A DNA stretch of 64,000 nucleotides from Semisulcospira habei (GCA_036245525.1 BTPG01000007.1:121044844-121108843); one strand, 5' to 3'; counted from the first letter of the stretch, positions 42,139 through 53,199 are shown. Made by a program: numbers and translations. The notes: a model not told the origin generated them from the sequence alone.

Positions 42139-45038
42139 ATGGGCACATACAATGTCAAGTCCATGTACCAGAGCGAGAAGGCCGCCCAGATAGCAACGGA
42201 AGTGCAAAAGTACAACATTGCCCTGCTAGGTATCAGTGAACCCAGATGGACGCAGTCTCTTCAGAAAAGGCTGACAAGTGGGGAGATGATTCTGTGCTCC
42301 GGACATGAAGAGGAGAATGCCTCCCATACAGAAGGTGTAGAATTCATGCTGTCACAGGTGGCACAGAGAGCGCTGATAGGCTGGGAAACTCTTGGGCCAA
42401 GAATTATCACAGCAGTCTTTAGAACCAGGAAAGAGATCAAGCTCAACGTCATCCAGTGTTATGTGCCCACTAATGACAGTGACGAGGAAGAGAAGCAAGA
42501 GTTCTACGACCGACTCCAGAGCGCTGTGGATAAATGTGCGGAGCGAGACATCACCATTTTAATGCCAAAACAGGGGAGGACAACACCGGACACGAAGAGG
42601 TGATGGGGAGACATGGACTAGAGGAGTTGAGTGAGAACGGGGAGAGGTTCGTAGACTTGTGTGTTCTAAACAGACTTGTCATTTGAGGCAGCATCTTTCC
42701 ACACAGAAGAATACACAAAGCAACTTGGATCTCACCCGACCATAATACAGAGAACCAAATAGACCATATCTGCATTAGCAAAAAATTTCGAAGATCCTTT
42801 CAAGATGTTCGAGTGAGGCGGGGAGCGGATGTCGCCTCAGACCAACATCTGCTAATCTTAAGAATAAAGCTCTCAAGTTAAAGAAAAGCCGTACAGAGAC
42901 AACAAGAAGTCAGCGCTATAGTGTAGGCCTCCTGAGAGAGACTGGAGTGAGAGAAGAGTTCAAACTGGTGCTGTCCAAAAATTTTCACAGGAACTAGTAA
43001 ATGAAGAGGAAGCGGCCACCACAGAGCAGCAGTGGAAGGCAGTCAGGGAGGCGCTGAACTCAACCTGCAAATACACTGTAGGATTCAGGAAACACCATCA
43101 CAAGGACTGGCTGTCGGCACAGACCTTGAAGAAAATAGAAGTGAGGAAGCAGAAGAAAGCAGTTGTCAACGACAGTCGCACGAAAGCAGCCAAAGCAAGG
43201 GCACAGGAGGAATACTCGGAAGCCAACCGCGAGGTGAAAAGGAGTATCAGGGCAGACAAGAGGGCCTACATAGGCAGCCCGGAAGCAGAGGCAGAAAAGT
43301 TAGTTAGTTAGTTATTGGTGTTTAACGCCGAGCAGGCGACTAAGGCTATCTCACGGCGGGAAGCAGGAAAGGCAGCAGGCAGCAGCAACATGAAACGGCT
43401 CTACGACATTAGCAGACGATTGTCGGGCAAGTATGGCCATGCAGAAAGACCAGTAAAAGACAAAGAAGGCAAATCTATTGCGGACAGAGCAGACCAACTT
43501 AACAGATGGGCCGAGCATTTTGAAGAGTTGCTGAACAGACGCACCCCACCAGACCCCCCCCCCCCTCCCCTACGGACATCCAGCCAGCATAGACTGACCT
43601 ACCCATCAGCTGTGACAGACCCAGCCATAAAGAGATCAGAAGAGCAGTGGCATTTTTGAAGAACTGCAAAGCATAAGGGCCTGATGGCATCCCAGCGGAG
43701 GTCCTGAAAGCAGACCTAGAGACAACAGTAGAGTTACTATACCCACTGTTTGGAAAGATCTGGGAGGAGGAGGTGATGCCGGCTGACAGGAAGAAGGGGT
43801 ATCTGATCAAGCTTCCCAAGAAGGCGACCAACAGAGGAATCACCTTGCTGTCAGTACCAGGAAAGGTCTTCAACAGGATCGTCCTGGAGAGAATGAAGAA
43901 CTCCGTCAACCCCCAGCTGAGAGACCAGCAAGCAGGATTCAGGAAAAACCGATCATGTACAGACCAGATCGCCACTCTCCGCATCATCGTGGAACAGTCT
44001 CAGGAGTGGAGCTCCCCGCTGTACGTCAACTTTGTGGATTACGAGAAAGCATTTGACAGCGTTGACCGAGAGACTTTGTGGAAAATTCTACGACATTACG
44101 GTGTACCCACAAAGCTTGTCTGCCTGATCAAGAGCAGCTACGATGGCATGTCATGTCGCGTGATCCACGGAGAGCAGTTCACCAGGGAGTTTCAGGTCAG
44201 AACCGGCGTCAGGCAGTGGTGTTTGCTGTCTCCGTTCCTCTTCCTAATGGCCATAGACACCGTGGACACAGCTTGACGACCTCGATTTTGCAGACGACTT
44301 GGCTTACTGTCCCACTCTCGTCAACAAATGCAGGACAAGACCACGAGGCTTGCTGACATCTCGTCCCAAGTGGGCCTCACCATCCACAAGCAGAAAACGA
44401 AGACAATGAGGCTGAACGCAACCAGGGAAGAACCAGTCTTGCTTGCTGGAACCCTGTTGGAGGAGGTGCAGTCCTTCACCTATCTTGGGAGCATCATCGA
44501 CAAAAAGGGTGGCACTGATGCAGATGTCAGAGCACGAATCGGTAAAGCAAAAGCAGCCTTTCTCCAGCTCAAAAAAGTGTGGAGTTCCAGAGAACTGCCA
44601 CAACACACCAAAGTCCGGATCTTCAACTCAAACGTAAAAGCAGTTCTTCTATATGGAGACCTGGAGGTTGACAATAACCACAGTCAACAGAGTACAAGAT
44701 CCTCATAAACAGATGTCTTAGAAGAATCTTGAAAATCCACTGGCCAGAGAAGATCAGGAACATCAGACTATGAGAGAGAACACCACAGAGAATAAAATTG
44801 GGCGAAGAAGATGGGGATGGGGTCTGAGAATGCCAGTTTCCAGTATTACTAGGCAGGCCTTGTCATGGAACCCCCAGGGAAAGAGGAAAAGAGGCAGACC
44901 TGGTGTCGAGACCTCCAAGCAGACATCAAGAGACTGGGAACCACCTGGTGTAAAATCGAAGGAAAAGCACAGGACAAGAGTCGCTGGAGGTCTCTCGTCG
45001 ACAGCCTATACCCTGGGAGGGGTGATAGGCGTAAATAG
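42139..45038 (+). pseudogene. broken endonuclease-reverse transcriptase ORF
   Basis: The N-terminal frame starts MGTYNVKSMYQSEKAAQIAT (Asn motif) with ISEPRW (Glu motif) and runs to about 42545. There a ~16 base deletion removes the MGDFN segment and shifts the frame. Linker blocks follow (KKIEVRKQKKAVV at 43126; LYDISRRLSGKYGH after 43380). RT blocks at 43773-44276 include VDYEKAFDSVDRETLW. A deletion of about 50 bases before LDFADDLA truncates motif C. The C-terminal part from 44328 has LTIHKQKTKTMRL and GGTDADVRARIGKAKAAF. Many frameshifts make it non-coding. Confidence 0.82.
43300..43362 (-). mobile_element. SINE-like tail inserted in the RTE-like element
   Basis: TTAGTTAGTTATTGGTG, TTTAACGCCGAGCAGGCGAC and TCTCACGGCGGG are absent from the copy at 20837. 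Similar sequence (GTTATTTGGGTTTAACGCC, GCAGGCGACTA) occurs at 13807 and 14800. GGAAGCAG on both sides may be a target duplication. On the minus strand it ends GGCGTTAAACACC-(TAAC)n, typical of SINE tails in molluscs; this is inference from pattern. Confidence 0.55.
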
Positions 45039-45589
45039 GTAAGTAAGTAAGAGGCATATATTCCAATGTGCTGCCGGCTTCGGGTGATCATTTGGGTCTA
45101 TGTCTCAAACATGACACTCACTTTAGAGTGAAGGCGGTTCCATGTAACGTAAATGCTCACAAAGTGTTTAGGTGACACCTTTCGTAACCTCAAAGAATTG
45201 TTCAAGTACATGTACATTCAAATCGACAATTATAAAATGTGTCATTTAAAATCACTCGAGTACATTTTAGACCGCCGAAAAGCCATTCTTTTGTAAATAT
45301 ATTAATTGTTCATGTACATTTATGAAAGGCAGCGTTCTATATTGAACGACTGCTCGCTGATACTAACAGACAATTTGGATTTGGATTTTTTATTTTTTTG
45401 ATCTACCGGTAGAAAATACGGTAGACTTTAGGATGGGGCTGGTCGGAGCGCGTTCCGAAGGATGCAAAGGACACAACAGGCGGGCGGGCCTCATAGTCTG
45501 GCAAAAAAGAAATGACGTCACGTCTAGCTACGCAAACCTTGCTGTTGAACGTCGTTTTGGCGCGAAGCGCCGTATGTGCGTATGGATGG

Positions 45590-45677
<88 letters not shown>

Positions 45678-45695
45678 GTGTGTGCGCGCGCGTAT
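45590..45695. repeat. (GT)n microsatellite
   Basis: About 80 bp of pure TG plus a GCGCGC end. Confidence 0.95.
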
Positions 45696-45799
45696 GTATT
45701 TAAACACGAGAACCTCCGACATTTCTGCACGCACAAGCCTTGAAACTTGGCGAATTACTTATTCAAGGGGTGGCTAAAAGAGCTTCCGAGCATACTGTG

Positions 45800-46370
45800 G
45801 TTGACCGAGATTATAGTCCGTAATTGTTGTCATATTTACTTGAAATTTTGAATTTAGCCAGTTTGGAGAAAGACGTTAGAGGAGTTCGTTGTCCAGCTTT
45901 GTACCTCTTCAACTTTTAGAATAATAATTAATATGTGTTTGCAAGTCTTGGAGCCACATTATACTCACATCAAGCAGGTAACCCTGAAAGAGGCTGCGTA
46001 GAAGAAAACAGTCAGCCCTGGAAGAGGCTGTGTGACGTTCTGATGAGTGACGTTAAACATCAAATTTATCACTATGTACACGGCGTCGTGGGACTAGCGA
46101 TGCCATGACGTGAAGCTTACAGAGACGTCATTTTGCTGCTTTAGAATTCCTGTGGCTACTCCAGCCTACAGTGCGTACTAATGGCGGGAAGCGCCGAGTT
46201 TCCGTCTTTATTTGTGTGCGCCTATGTGTGTTGATCAGAGGTTGGGTTAGAGAGGAGGGAAATAGATGAGAGGGATAAGCTTTAAAATATGAACAACTCT
46301 GAATGTTCCGAAAAGAAAAACTCATGTGAGCTCCAAACAATACGGTAAATGAAATCCTCGTCGTTTGTTT
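45800..46370. repeat. dispersed repeat, copy 1
   Basis: Shares AGTCCGTAATT, TTGTACCTCT, GTGGGACTA(G/A)(C/T)GATGCCATGA, TGTGTTGATCAGAGGTTGG and ATATGAACAACTCTGAATGT with 53245-54370. Both copies have a long (GT)n tract to their left. No coding capacity, and the repeat class is unknown. A 30 bp internal duplication (GGAAGAGGCTG/GAAAGAGGCTG) lies near 46000. Confidence 0.7.
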
Positions 46371-46573
46371 CTGTGTTTATTTTCTTTGTCAATTTATGTT
46401 ATCTTATTTGCCAGTGCATATTGAGCATTTTTAATATTGACATGCCTTGATACGGGCAGTCAGTCATTTAATAAAAAAAGAAAGAAGAAAAGGCAACAAT
46501 ATTAAGCCTTGACACCAGGACCATAAACCAACTCAGCGTCCTAATCTCCGTTCACTCACTCATACTCTTCCAT

Positions 46574-46610
46574 CTGCGAGAGGCATAGATTCTCACGAAC
46601 CCTTGCAGAA
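46574..46610. repeat. family A left half
   Basis: ATCTGCGAGAGGCATAGATT then TCACGAACCCTTGCAGAAT. The right arm is absent. Another half copy (TTTGCAAAAGATATAGATTC) lies at 47349-47382. Confidence 0.6.
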
Positions 46611-47348
46611 TATATCGCTCTCATTTGTACCTCGTCTTGGGAGAACTCAGAAGTCCTGTGGGTTACAGTCTAGGTTTGCATCGTTTATCTGGCACAGTGG
46701 GAAGATTAACGGAAATTCAGTTAATGGCGAATCGTTTGTAGACTGGATGAGCTACACGTTAGCCTACTTCAGAATCCTCTTAAAGAAAGGGCCACCTCTT
46801 AATCATTCCCCTCTTTCCCTCATTAGTGAGGCGGGGCCCGGCTGCTTCAGGCGTCGAACGCGAACGGTTACTGTAAGATATTAATTTTCTGATGCTTTCT
46901 GATGTGCGCTGCGTGAACGTGATGGAGCCGTAATGTCTAACATTACAGAGCAGCTCACGAAATTTGAACAGTTCGGTGCAGGGCAGTAAGGTCCAAAATC
47001 ACCATAGACCTGCTCCAGTAAACAGTTAATAGTTCTAAATTCATCTGATAAACAGGAATTTGACGCGAAACCATCCCCCCCCCCCCCAATTGTACGATTT
47101 CTGTCTTGTTGTTGTTGCCGGTTTTGCTGTAAGTATTGCATTATCGCATTATCTGACTCTCGTGAAACTATCGTGTAACTTGGCCATCAATCGATTCATC
47201 ACCGCATAGGCCATCAACGTTTCGAAAGGAACAGAACTGACAGCGAGAAATACTGATTGCGTAACGTCCTGATTGTTTGTCTTGACGATATCTTTCTATC
47301 TGTCTGGCCGGATTCTCGTTTAAAATCTCGCGCTTTCCGAGAGTCCAT
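46611..47348. other. no gene seen
   Basis: Spacer with a C-run at 47077-47087. Frames of up to 102 codons show no family motif. Confidence 0.4.
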
Positions 47349-47557
47349 CCATTTGCAAAAGATATAGATTCACATGAGTTTTTGTGTGTGTGTTGGAAGG
47401 GAGGAAGGAGATGGGGGTGGGGGTAAGCATGTGACTGACTTGAAATCTCAAGCTGTCCATACTCCATGAACATCACAGAGGTCAGCTAACCCATTAAATC
47501 ATGAGGACGACATCACATTTTGGACATATCCGCTTAGGTTTATCCTCACTGTTTTGG

Positions 47558-47604
47558 AGATAGATCGACCGTGAAAGCCCAAGGGTGGTGTCGGAATAGC
47601 TTGA
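47558..47604. repeat. family B left half
   Basis: TAGATCGACCGTGAAAGCCC, GGGTGGTGTCGGAATAGCTT, then cut off by ATTATTAACTCATTC of the next element. Its own left end may be the TAACCCATTA at 47486. Confidence 0.5.
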
Positions 47605-47612
47605 ATTATTAA

Positions 47613-47823
47613 CTCATTCTCCCCCAGACACACCACAGCAAGATAAGGATCGGCCATGATAGTTCAAGGGTGATGTCAGAATAGCTTGGCGCCTATGGGC
47701 GCCAAGCTATTCTGGCATCACCCTTGAACTATCATGGTCGATCTGTGTCCTGCACTGCAATGCAGTCTTCAGAGGACAACGGCACAATTTAAGGATTTTG
47801 GTGTTGGGGTAGAAAGAGTTAAG
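47613..47823. mobile_element. family B MITE (inverted relative to 31662)
   Basis: It begins TTAACTCATTCTCCCCC and ends GGGGTAGAAAGAGTTAAG. Arms GGGTGATGTCAGAATAGCTT and AAGCTATTCTGGCATCACCC surround GGCGCCTATGGGCGCC. Confidence 0.78.
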
Positions 47824-48068
47824 GTCGATGAATACCCTGTCGTCACTGATGTCAGTCGTGTCAGGGATTTATGGACTGAACAGTAAACCAATGCGCAAAA
47901 GGCCATCGGGCCAAGCATCTCATTTAAATAGAAGTGTACTTGTGGTGTACTCCCCGAGGGGGTCCATCGGATTCGGGGAGTACTTCCTCAAACCGGGTAC
48001 GGGAAAAACAATTGGCTCCAAACAGACAGAACATGTGGCGTAGGGGACTAGAGGTATGCCACAGTTAG

Positions 48069-48071
48069 TTA

Positions 48072-48112
<41 letters not shown>
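48069..48112. repeat. (TAA)n microsatellite, LINE tail
   Basis: About 15 ATA/TAA units forming the 3' tail of the minus-strand LINE. Confidence 0.93.
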
Positions 48113-48114
<2 letters not shown>

Positions 48115-49382
48115 TACGGTATTTATAATGCGTTTATCTTATAATAATTATAAGTCTAAGCGCGCACTCACAATTCGCGCACGCATGCGCACGCTATAAA
48201 CAATGACTCGCGTACCACAAATAGTGAAAAACATTACGACGGTCAGCTTGGGGTGGGGAGTGTGGTGATATAGTGCTAAAACTGTTGAAAGAGGTGGTTT
48301 TTGAGGGCGGACTGGAAGGAGGAGAGAGAGTGTTTCTGACGGAGAGAGAGTGGGAGAGTGTTCCAGGTGGATGGACCGTAGACGGAGAAGGAGCGGGGGC
48401 CGAAAGTGTTGAGTTTGGTGCTAGGGATGTACAGGCGAGAGGGTCGCAGGCAGAGCGGAGGGAGCGGAAATGTGTGTAGGGGTGAAGTAAGTTGGAGAGG
48501 TAGGCAGGAGCGCAGTTGTTCAGGGATTTGTAGCAGAGAGACAGAATTCTGTATTGGATGCGTTGGGGGATGGTGAGCCAGTGAAGGAGTTTGAGCAGGG
48601 GTGTGATGTGGTCGGATTTTTTCTTTCTGAGGACGAGGCGGGCAGCATTGTTCTGGACGCGTTGGAGAATGAAAGTGGTGGAGTTAGGGAGGCCGGAAAG
48701 GAGAGAGTTGCAGTAGTCGATGCGAGATAAGATGAGAGAGACAGCAAGTTTGGTGGCAGCTTCGGTAGTGAGGTATTTTCTGATCTGACTGATGCGGCGG
48801 AGGTGGAAATAGCATGCCAGGGCCGTGGCGGAGACGAAGCTGGTCATGGACAGAGAGGAATTGAGGATAACGCCGAGGTTCTTGGCCGAGTCAGAGAGGG
48901 AGATGGGGGTGCTGTCGAGTTGAAGGTGGAGAGAGGGAGGGAGCTGGGAGAGTTTCTGGCGGGTGCCTAACAGCATGGCTTCCATTTTGTCGTCGTTCAG
49001 TTTAAGCTTGTTTGCTGTCATCCAGTTTTTCACGTCTTCGTAGCACTCAGTCAGCCGTGCGAGTCAGTAGTGACTGGGTGTTGTCGAGTTTGTCTTTGTC
49101 TAGCAGTTGTGAGTCGTCAGCGTAGAGGTGGTGGTGTATGCGGTGAGACTGGATGATGTTGGACAGAGGAGAGATGTAGAGTGTGAAAAGGACCGGGCCC
49201 AGGACGGACCCCTGTGGAACTCCGCAGGAGAGCGTGACTGGGTTGGAAGAGACGCCGTTGATGGTGACGGACTGCTGTCTGTCGCCGGAGAGGTAGGAGA
49301 GAAACCAGGAGTGAGCAGAGTCAGTGATGCCGAAGGAGTGGTGGAGTCGGTGGAGGAGGATAGAGTGGTCTATAGTGTTAAT
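48074..49382 (-). mobile_element. L2/CR1-like LINE inserted in a tRNA-Ile repeat unit
   Basis: The minus-strand element runs from the RT domain (5'-truncated) to an ATAAATACCGTAATTATT-(ATT)n tail. AGTTAATA flanks it on both sides (48066-48073 and 49383-49390). Removing it joins CACAGTTAGTTAATA to GGACAAAGG, as in the uninterrupted units (for example CTACAGATAGTGAATAGGCC before 57810). The element therefore inserted after the repeat unit existed. Confidence 0.83.
48194..49382 (-). pseudogene. L2/CR1-like reverse transcriptase, 5'-truncated
   Basis: The first part (49382 down to about 49055) reads TIDHSILLHRLHHSFGITDS, then SGVPQG-type CGVPQGSVLGPVLFTLYISP and the catalytic LYADDSQLL, intact. 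A stop (CGGCTGACTGA) and frameshift follow. The second part (279 codons) begins MKNWMTANKLKLNDDKMEAM and contains KNLGVILNSSLSM, IDYCNSLLSGLPN, LLKLLHWLTIPQRIQYRIL and APAYLSNLL, the usual C-terminal domain. The residues preceding motif B are missing. It is relatively young, since long frames survive. Confidence 0.87.
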
Positions 49383-49410
49383 AGTTAATAGGACAAAGGT
49401 CTTGTAAGCA

Positions 49411-49484
49411 GGCCTGCTAGCTCAGTTGGTTAGATCGCCGAGCTAATAAAGCGGTTGTGGTGGTTTCGGTCCTCATGTTGTCCA
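49411..49484 (+). pseudogene. tRNA-Ile pseudogene of unit A
   Basis: GGCCTGCTAGCTCAGTTGG is intact, and anticodon AAT remains in CTAATAA. The T arm is mutated (GGTTTCGGTCC), the acceptor 3' side reads TGTTGTCC, and GCGCC has become TCGCC. A T7 run follows. Probably non-functional. Confidence 0.82.
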
Positions 49485-49559
49485 GCAATTTTTTTGCTTC
49501 CCCCCCCCCCCTCCCCCCTCGCGGTTCTGTGTTTATGTTTATACTCAGATACTTTTACT

Positions 49560-49772
49560 AGAGATTTAGCCTGTTAAAAATATTTTATTTTATTTTATTC
49601 TTTTAAATTTGTAAAAAAAAATATTTTATTTTATTTTAATTTATTTTATTTTAATTTATTTTATTTTATTTTATTTTATTTTATTTCATTTTATTTTATT
49701 CATTTTATTTTATTTTATTTTATTTTATTTTATTTTATTTATTTATTTCTTTTATTTTATTTTATTTTTGTC
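49560..49772. repeat. (TTTTA)n block of unit A
   Basis: Irregular TTTTA/TTTA repeats. The same block occurs after the tRNA-Ile in units B (51185-51525), C (55425-55472) and D (57985-58105) at different lengths. Confidence 0.9.
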
Positions 49773-49995
49773 TACCATTAATGGCCGAGTCACGGGGACA
49801 CATTAGGACCTATGTCTCTTGTTGAGACCAGTTTTTACGGTTGTGTTTTTTTTTTAGTAGAATTAATAAATTATTTCCCAAACAAAATATGCGTTCGGTG
49901 GCAGAGAAGGCGATAAACTCGTACTTATGGTGCCACATGGCGGAAAAGAGGCCGCGTAACTAAGCTTAACTAAACGGTATCGCCGGTAGCATGAC

Positions 49996-50043
49996 GTCAT
50001 CGGGCCAACGGCGGCCGAGGTCGGCCCGATGACATTGAGCGCT
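49996..50043. repeat. family D palindrome in unit A
   Basis: GTCATCGGGCCAACGGC and GGTCGGCCCGATGACATTGA. Present at the same relative position in units B and C. Confidence 0.65.
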
Positions 50044-50281
50044 CTGTGTTTTTTTTTTGGGTTTGTTTTGTTTTTTGTAGCTTGAAGATTCATTCAAACC
50101 ACCTGCGTCACCGTTGACTTATCCACATATAAACTGAGTGAAACATGGCGGCAATATAATAATCATGAAAATAACATAAAAAACAACAACAAAAAACAAA
50201 CAAAAACAAAACAACAACAACAACGACATGGTTTAACGTTCCCGAACAAAACAATTTAAAAAAAAAAAAAAAAAAAAAAAT

Positions 50282-50353
50282 CTCCCCGGCGGGGAATCGA
50301 ACCCCGATCGCCCGCGTGACAGGCGGGAATACTTACCACTATACTACCGAGGA
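50282..50353 (-). tRNA. tRNA-Asp (GTC)
   Basis: Minus strand TCCTCGGTAGTATAGTGGTA, CCTGTCACG (anticodon GTC), GGTTCGATTCC, CCGGGGAG. It differs from the gene at 10818 by one base in the T arm (GATCGG for GACCGG). A ~29 nt T run (plus-strand poly-A at 50250-50280) follows immediately, an over-long Pol III terminator. Confidence 0.92.
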
Positions 50354-50509
50354 AGTGACTGATAAGTCTCACCGAAAACTAAACGTAAGTGAGTGACGTA
50401 TCTCGTCGCAAACCAACGGTATCTTCAATACCGGCATTCATAAACAATGCTCAGAAGAAAGGCGGAGAGGGGTGTTCGCAAAGACATGAGAGAGAAAGAG
50501 AGAGAGAGA

Positions 50510-50579
50510 CAGCAAGAGGCATAGATCTTCATGCGCCCCCGCAGTTGCGGGGACTCTTCAGGATCTATGCCTCTTGCAG
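50510..50579. repeat. family A palindrome
   Basis: CAGCAAGAGGCATAGATCTT with AGGATCTATGCCTCTTGCAG, and CCCCCGC/GCGGGGA. Confidence 0.88.
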
Positions 50580-50670
50580 TTACATCGCGTTTCACTTTTT
50601 CTCGGCCACACCGAGTCAAGGCCGGTTACCCCTATTCAGCCCCGACAGGAAAGTTCGCCTCATGGGCTCA

Positions 50671-50786
50671 ACCCTTTGGCTGTCGGTAGAGTGGTTTTTT
50701 GTTGTTTGTTTTGTTTTTGTTTTTCCACCGATGATTCCTGCAGGAATCATCGGCCACTGTCAGCCAAATGGAAACGTGTGCTAACC
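50671..50786. repeat. family E palindrome in unit A
   Basis: ACCCTTTGGCTGTCGGTAGA and GTCAGCCAAATGGAAACG flank the core CGATGATTCCTGCAGGAATC. A T/G-rich insertion lies in the left arm. Confidence 0.7.
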
Positions 50787-51047
50787 GGCCGTACCGTACA
50801 ATGGAGAGCTGCCGGGCCCGTGACTGAAAGACTGACCCACTCGGTGCGTACACCAGTGACAAGTGCACTTCTATTCTCATTTGAATAGAAGTGTATTTGT
50901 GGTGTACTTCCCGAATGGGTTAATCAGATTCAGGTCCGGGAAAAGCAATCTCCAAACTTGAAAGGAGAGGGCGAGTACTAGCAGAAAACGGCTTAGGAAG
51001 CTAGAGGTCTGCTATAGATAGCGAATAGGCAGTAGGATTTGTACGGA

Positions 51048-51121
51048 GGCCTGCTAGCTCAGTTGGTTAGAGCGCCGTGCTAATAACGCGGATGTCGTGG
51101 GTTCGATCCCCACGTGGGCCA
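51048..51121 (+). tRNA. tRNA-Ile (AAT)
   Basis: GGCCTGCTAGCTCAGTTGG (A box), stem CCGTG, loop CTAATAA (anticodon AAT), CGCGG, B box GGTTCGATCCC, end GTGGGCCA. The acceptor pairs throughout with two wobble pairs. Length is 74 nt. A T5 terminator lies 5 bases downstream (GCGATATTTTTGC). Identical to 57810-57883. Confidence 0.92.
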
Positions 51122-51184
51122 GCGATATTTTTGCGGTCTTTTCGCTGTATTGTTTTTATGTTTATATTCAAATATATTCTTTTA

Positions 51185-51525
51185 CATCATATTAAGTGTT
51201 TTTTTTATTTTTATTATATTATTTATTATTTATATTATTATTTTTAAATTAAATAATTTTTATTTAATTTATTTTACTTTTACTGTTTTATTTTATTATT
51301 TTTTTATTATTATTTTTAAAATTTAAATTATTATTATTATTTATTTATTTTATATTTATTATTTTTAATTTAAACTAATTTATTTATTTTATTTAATTCA
51401 TTTAATTTCATTTTATTTACTTTATTATTTTATTTAATTTATTATTATTATTATTATTATTAACTTTTTATTTAAAATTATTTTATTTATTTTTTTAAAT
51501 TGTATTTTATTTTATTTTATTTTTG
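51185..51525. repeat. AT-rich (TTTTA)n-type block of unit B
   Basis: Long, irregular A/T-only sequence with TTA and TTTTA repeats, longer than in the other units. Confidence 0.85.
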
Positions 51526-51771
51526 GATACTCTTAATGGTAGTCACGAGGGCACATGAGGACCTATGTCCCTTGTTGAGACCAGTTTTTACGGTTGCGGG
51601 TTTTCTTCGTGGAATAAGAAACGATTTCCCAAACAAAATATGCGTACAGCGGCAGAGAATGGGATAACCCCTTGACTGTTACTGACATCTGCCGGTGACT
51701 GATACAACAGCAGATCCTTTTTTCAAGCTAATTAGACAAACGTGTACAATAGCTGTGAGAAGCCTAAGCTC

Positions 51772-51822
51772 AATGCGCACATTGTCATCGGGCCGAAGTC
51801 GGTCCGATGACATTGAGCGCTT
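51772..51822. repeat. family D palindrome in unit B
   Basis: CAATGCGCACATTGTCATCG and CGATGACATTGAGCGC around GGGCCGAAGTCGGTC. Confidence 0.7.
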
Positions 51823-51823
51823 A

Positions 51824-51852
51824 CTTACCACTTACCACTTAGTACCGAGGAA
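51824..51852 (-). pseudogene. tRNA-Asp remnant (5' quarter only)
   Basis: Minus strand TTCCTCGGTACTAAGTGGTA, then AGTGGTAAGTAA. This is the tRNA-Asp 5' end with a duplicated GTGGTAAGT. The anticodon and T arms are gone. It abuts the 34 bp minisatellite. Confidence 0.65.
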
Positions 51853-52320
51853 GTAAGCGACGTGTCTCATCGAAAAGCAAAAGTAAGTGAGCGACGTATC
51901 TCATCGAAAAGCAAAAGTAAGTGAGCGACGTATGTCATCGAAAAGCAAAAGTAAGTGAGCGACGCATGTCATCGAAAAGCAAAAGTAAGTGAGCGACGTA
52001 TGTCATCGAAAAGCAAAAGAGAGTGAGCGACGTATGTCATCGAAAAGCAAAAGTAAGAGAGCGACGTATGTCATCGAAAAGCAAAAGTAAGTGAGCGACG
52101 TATGTCATCGAAAAGCAAAAGAGAGTGAGCGACGTATGTCATCGAAAAGCAAAAGTAAGTGAGCGACGTATGTCATCGAAAAGCAAAAGTAAGTGAGCGA
52201 CGTATGTCATCGAAAAGCAAAAGTAAGTGAGCGACGTATGTCATCGAAAAGCAAAAGTAAGTGAGCGACGTATGTCATCGAAAAGCAAAAGTAAGTGAGC
52301 GACGTATGTCATCGAAAACC
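51850..52320. repeat. 34 bp minisatellite, 14 units
   Basis: TCATCG recurs exactly every 34 bases from 51867 to 52309. The unit is GTAAGTGAGCGACGTATGTC followed by ATCGAAAAGCAAAA. Variants include CTCATCG in the first two units and GAGAGTGAG for GTAAGTGAG in two. Single or partial units flank the tRNA-Asp genes at 50354-50412 and 56866-56935, so the array is an expansion of the normal tRNA-Asp flank. Confidence 0.92.
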
Positions 52321-52393
52321 AAAAGCATCGTACGACTGCCGACATTCAAAAACAATGCTCAGAGAAAGAGCGGGGAGGGGTGTTCGCAAAGAC

Positions 52394-52860
<467 letters not shown>

Positions 52861-53067
52861 GTCGACAGACCGAGTCCGAGACCGAGACCGAGACAGAGAC
52901 GGAGGCAGAGAAAGAAGGGGGTTGGCGTTGGGGGGTTCCTTAAAACTGAACGTCACCGCCCGAGATTTTAACCCGCAAACATGGAGTCACAAGAAAAAAG
53001 AGTCACAAAAAAAGTTGCAATGTTCCCTGTGGAACATCATCATTAAACCCCTTTACTGCCAGTGGAA

Positions 53068-53174
<107 letters not shown>

Positions 53175-53199
53175 CAGCGACTGGAGTCCGCATTTGAGA

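Larger units (their letters stand above)
41813..45050 (+). mobile_element. near full-length RTE-like retrotransposon
   Basis: From GCTGGGACCATACGGC (5' leader, lacking only the first few bases) to GGCGTAAATAGGTAAGTAAG. It includes the ~330 base leader, endonuclease, RT and C-terminal region in order, so it serves as the reference for the deleted copies. I could not find a target duplication. It is interrupted at 43300-43362 by a SINE-like tail. Confidence 0.83.
47925..50870 (+). repeat. tRNA repeat unit A, split by an L2-like LINE
   Basis: It begins ATAGAAGTGTACTTGTGGTG and TCGGGGAGTAC, the head motif of all four units. In order it then has a tRNA-Ile remnant (49411), a C-run, a (TTTTA)n block, GAGACCAGTTTTTACGGTTG, a family D palindrome, a minus-strand tRNA-Asp (50282), a family A palindrome and a family E palindrome. 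The LINE at 48074-49382 separates the head from the tRNA. Confidence 0.75.

Noticed and set aside
47168..47476. 102-codon minus-strand frame
   Set aside because: No domain, signal or homologous second copy; a frame of this length is expected by chance in 64 kb.
48273..49388. Plus-strand Gly/Glu-rich frames, possible host gene
   Set aside because: They are the antisense of the L2-like reverse transcriptase, which explains the sequence completely.
50727..50760. TGATTCCTGCAGGAATCA palindrome as a transcription-factor operator
   Set aside because: It is the core of a repeated palindromic element (family E, three copies), so a dedicated regulatory role is not supported.
51850..52320. 34 bp regular repeat considered as a CRISPR array
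   Set aside because: The units are contiguous direct repeats with no variable spacers, and the context is eukaryotic.
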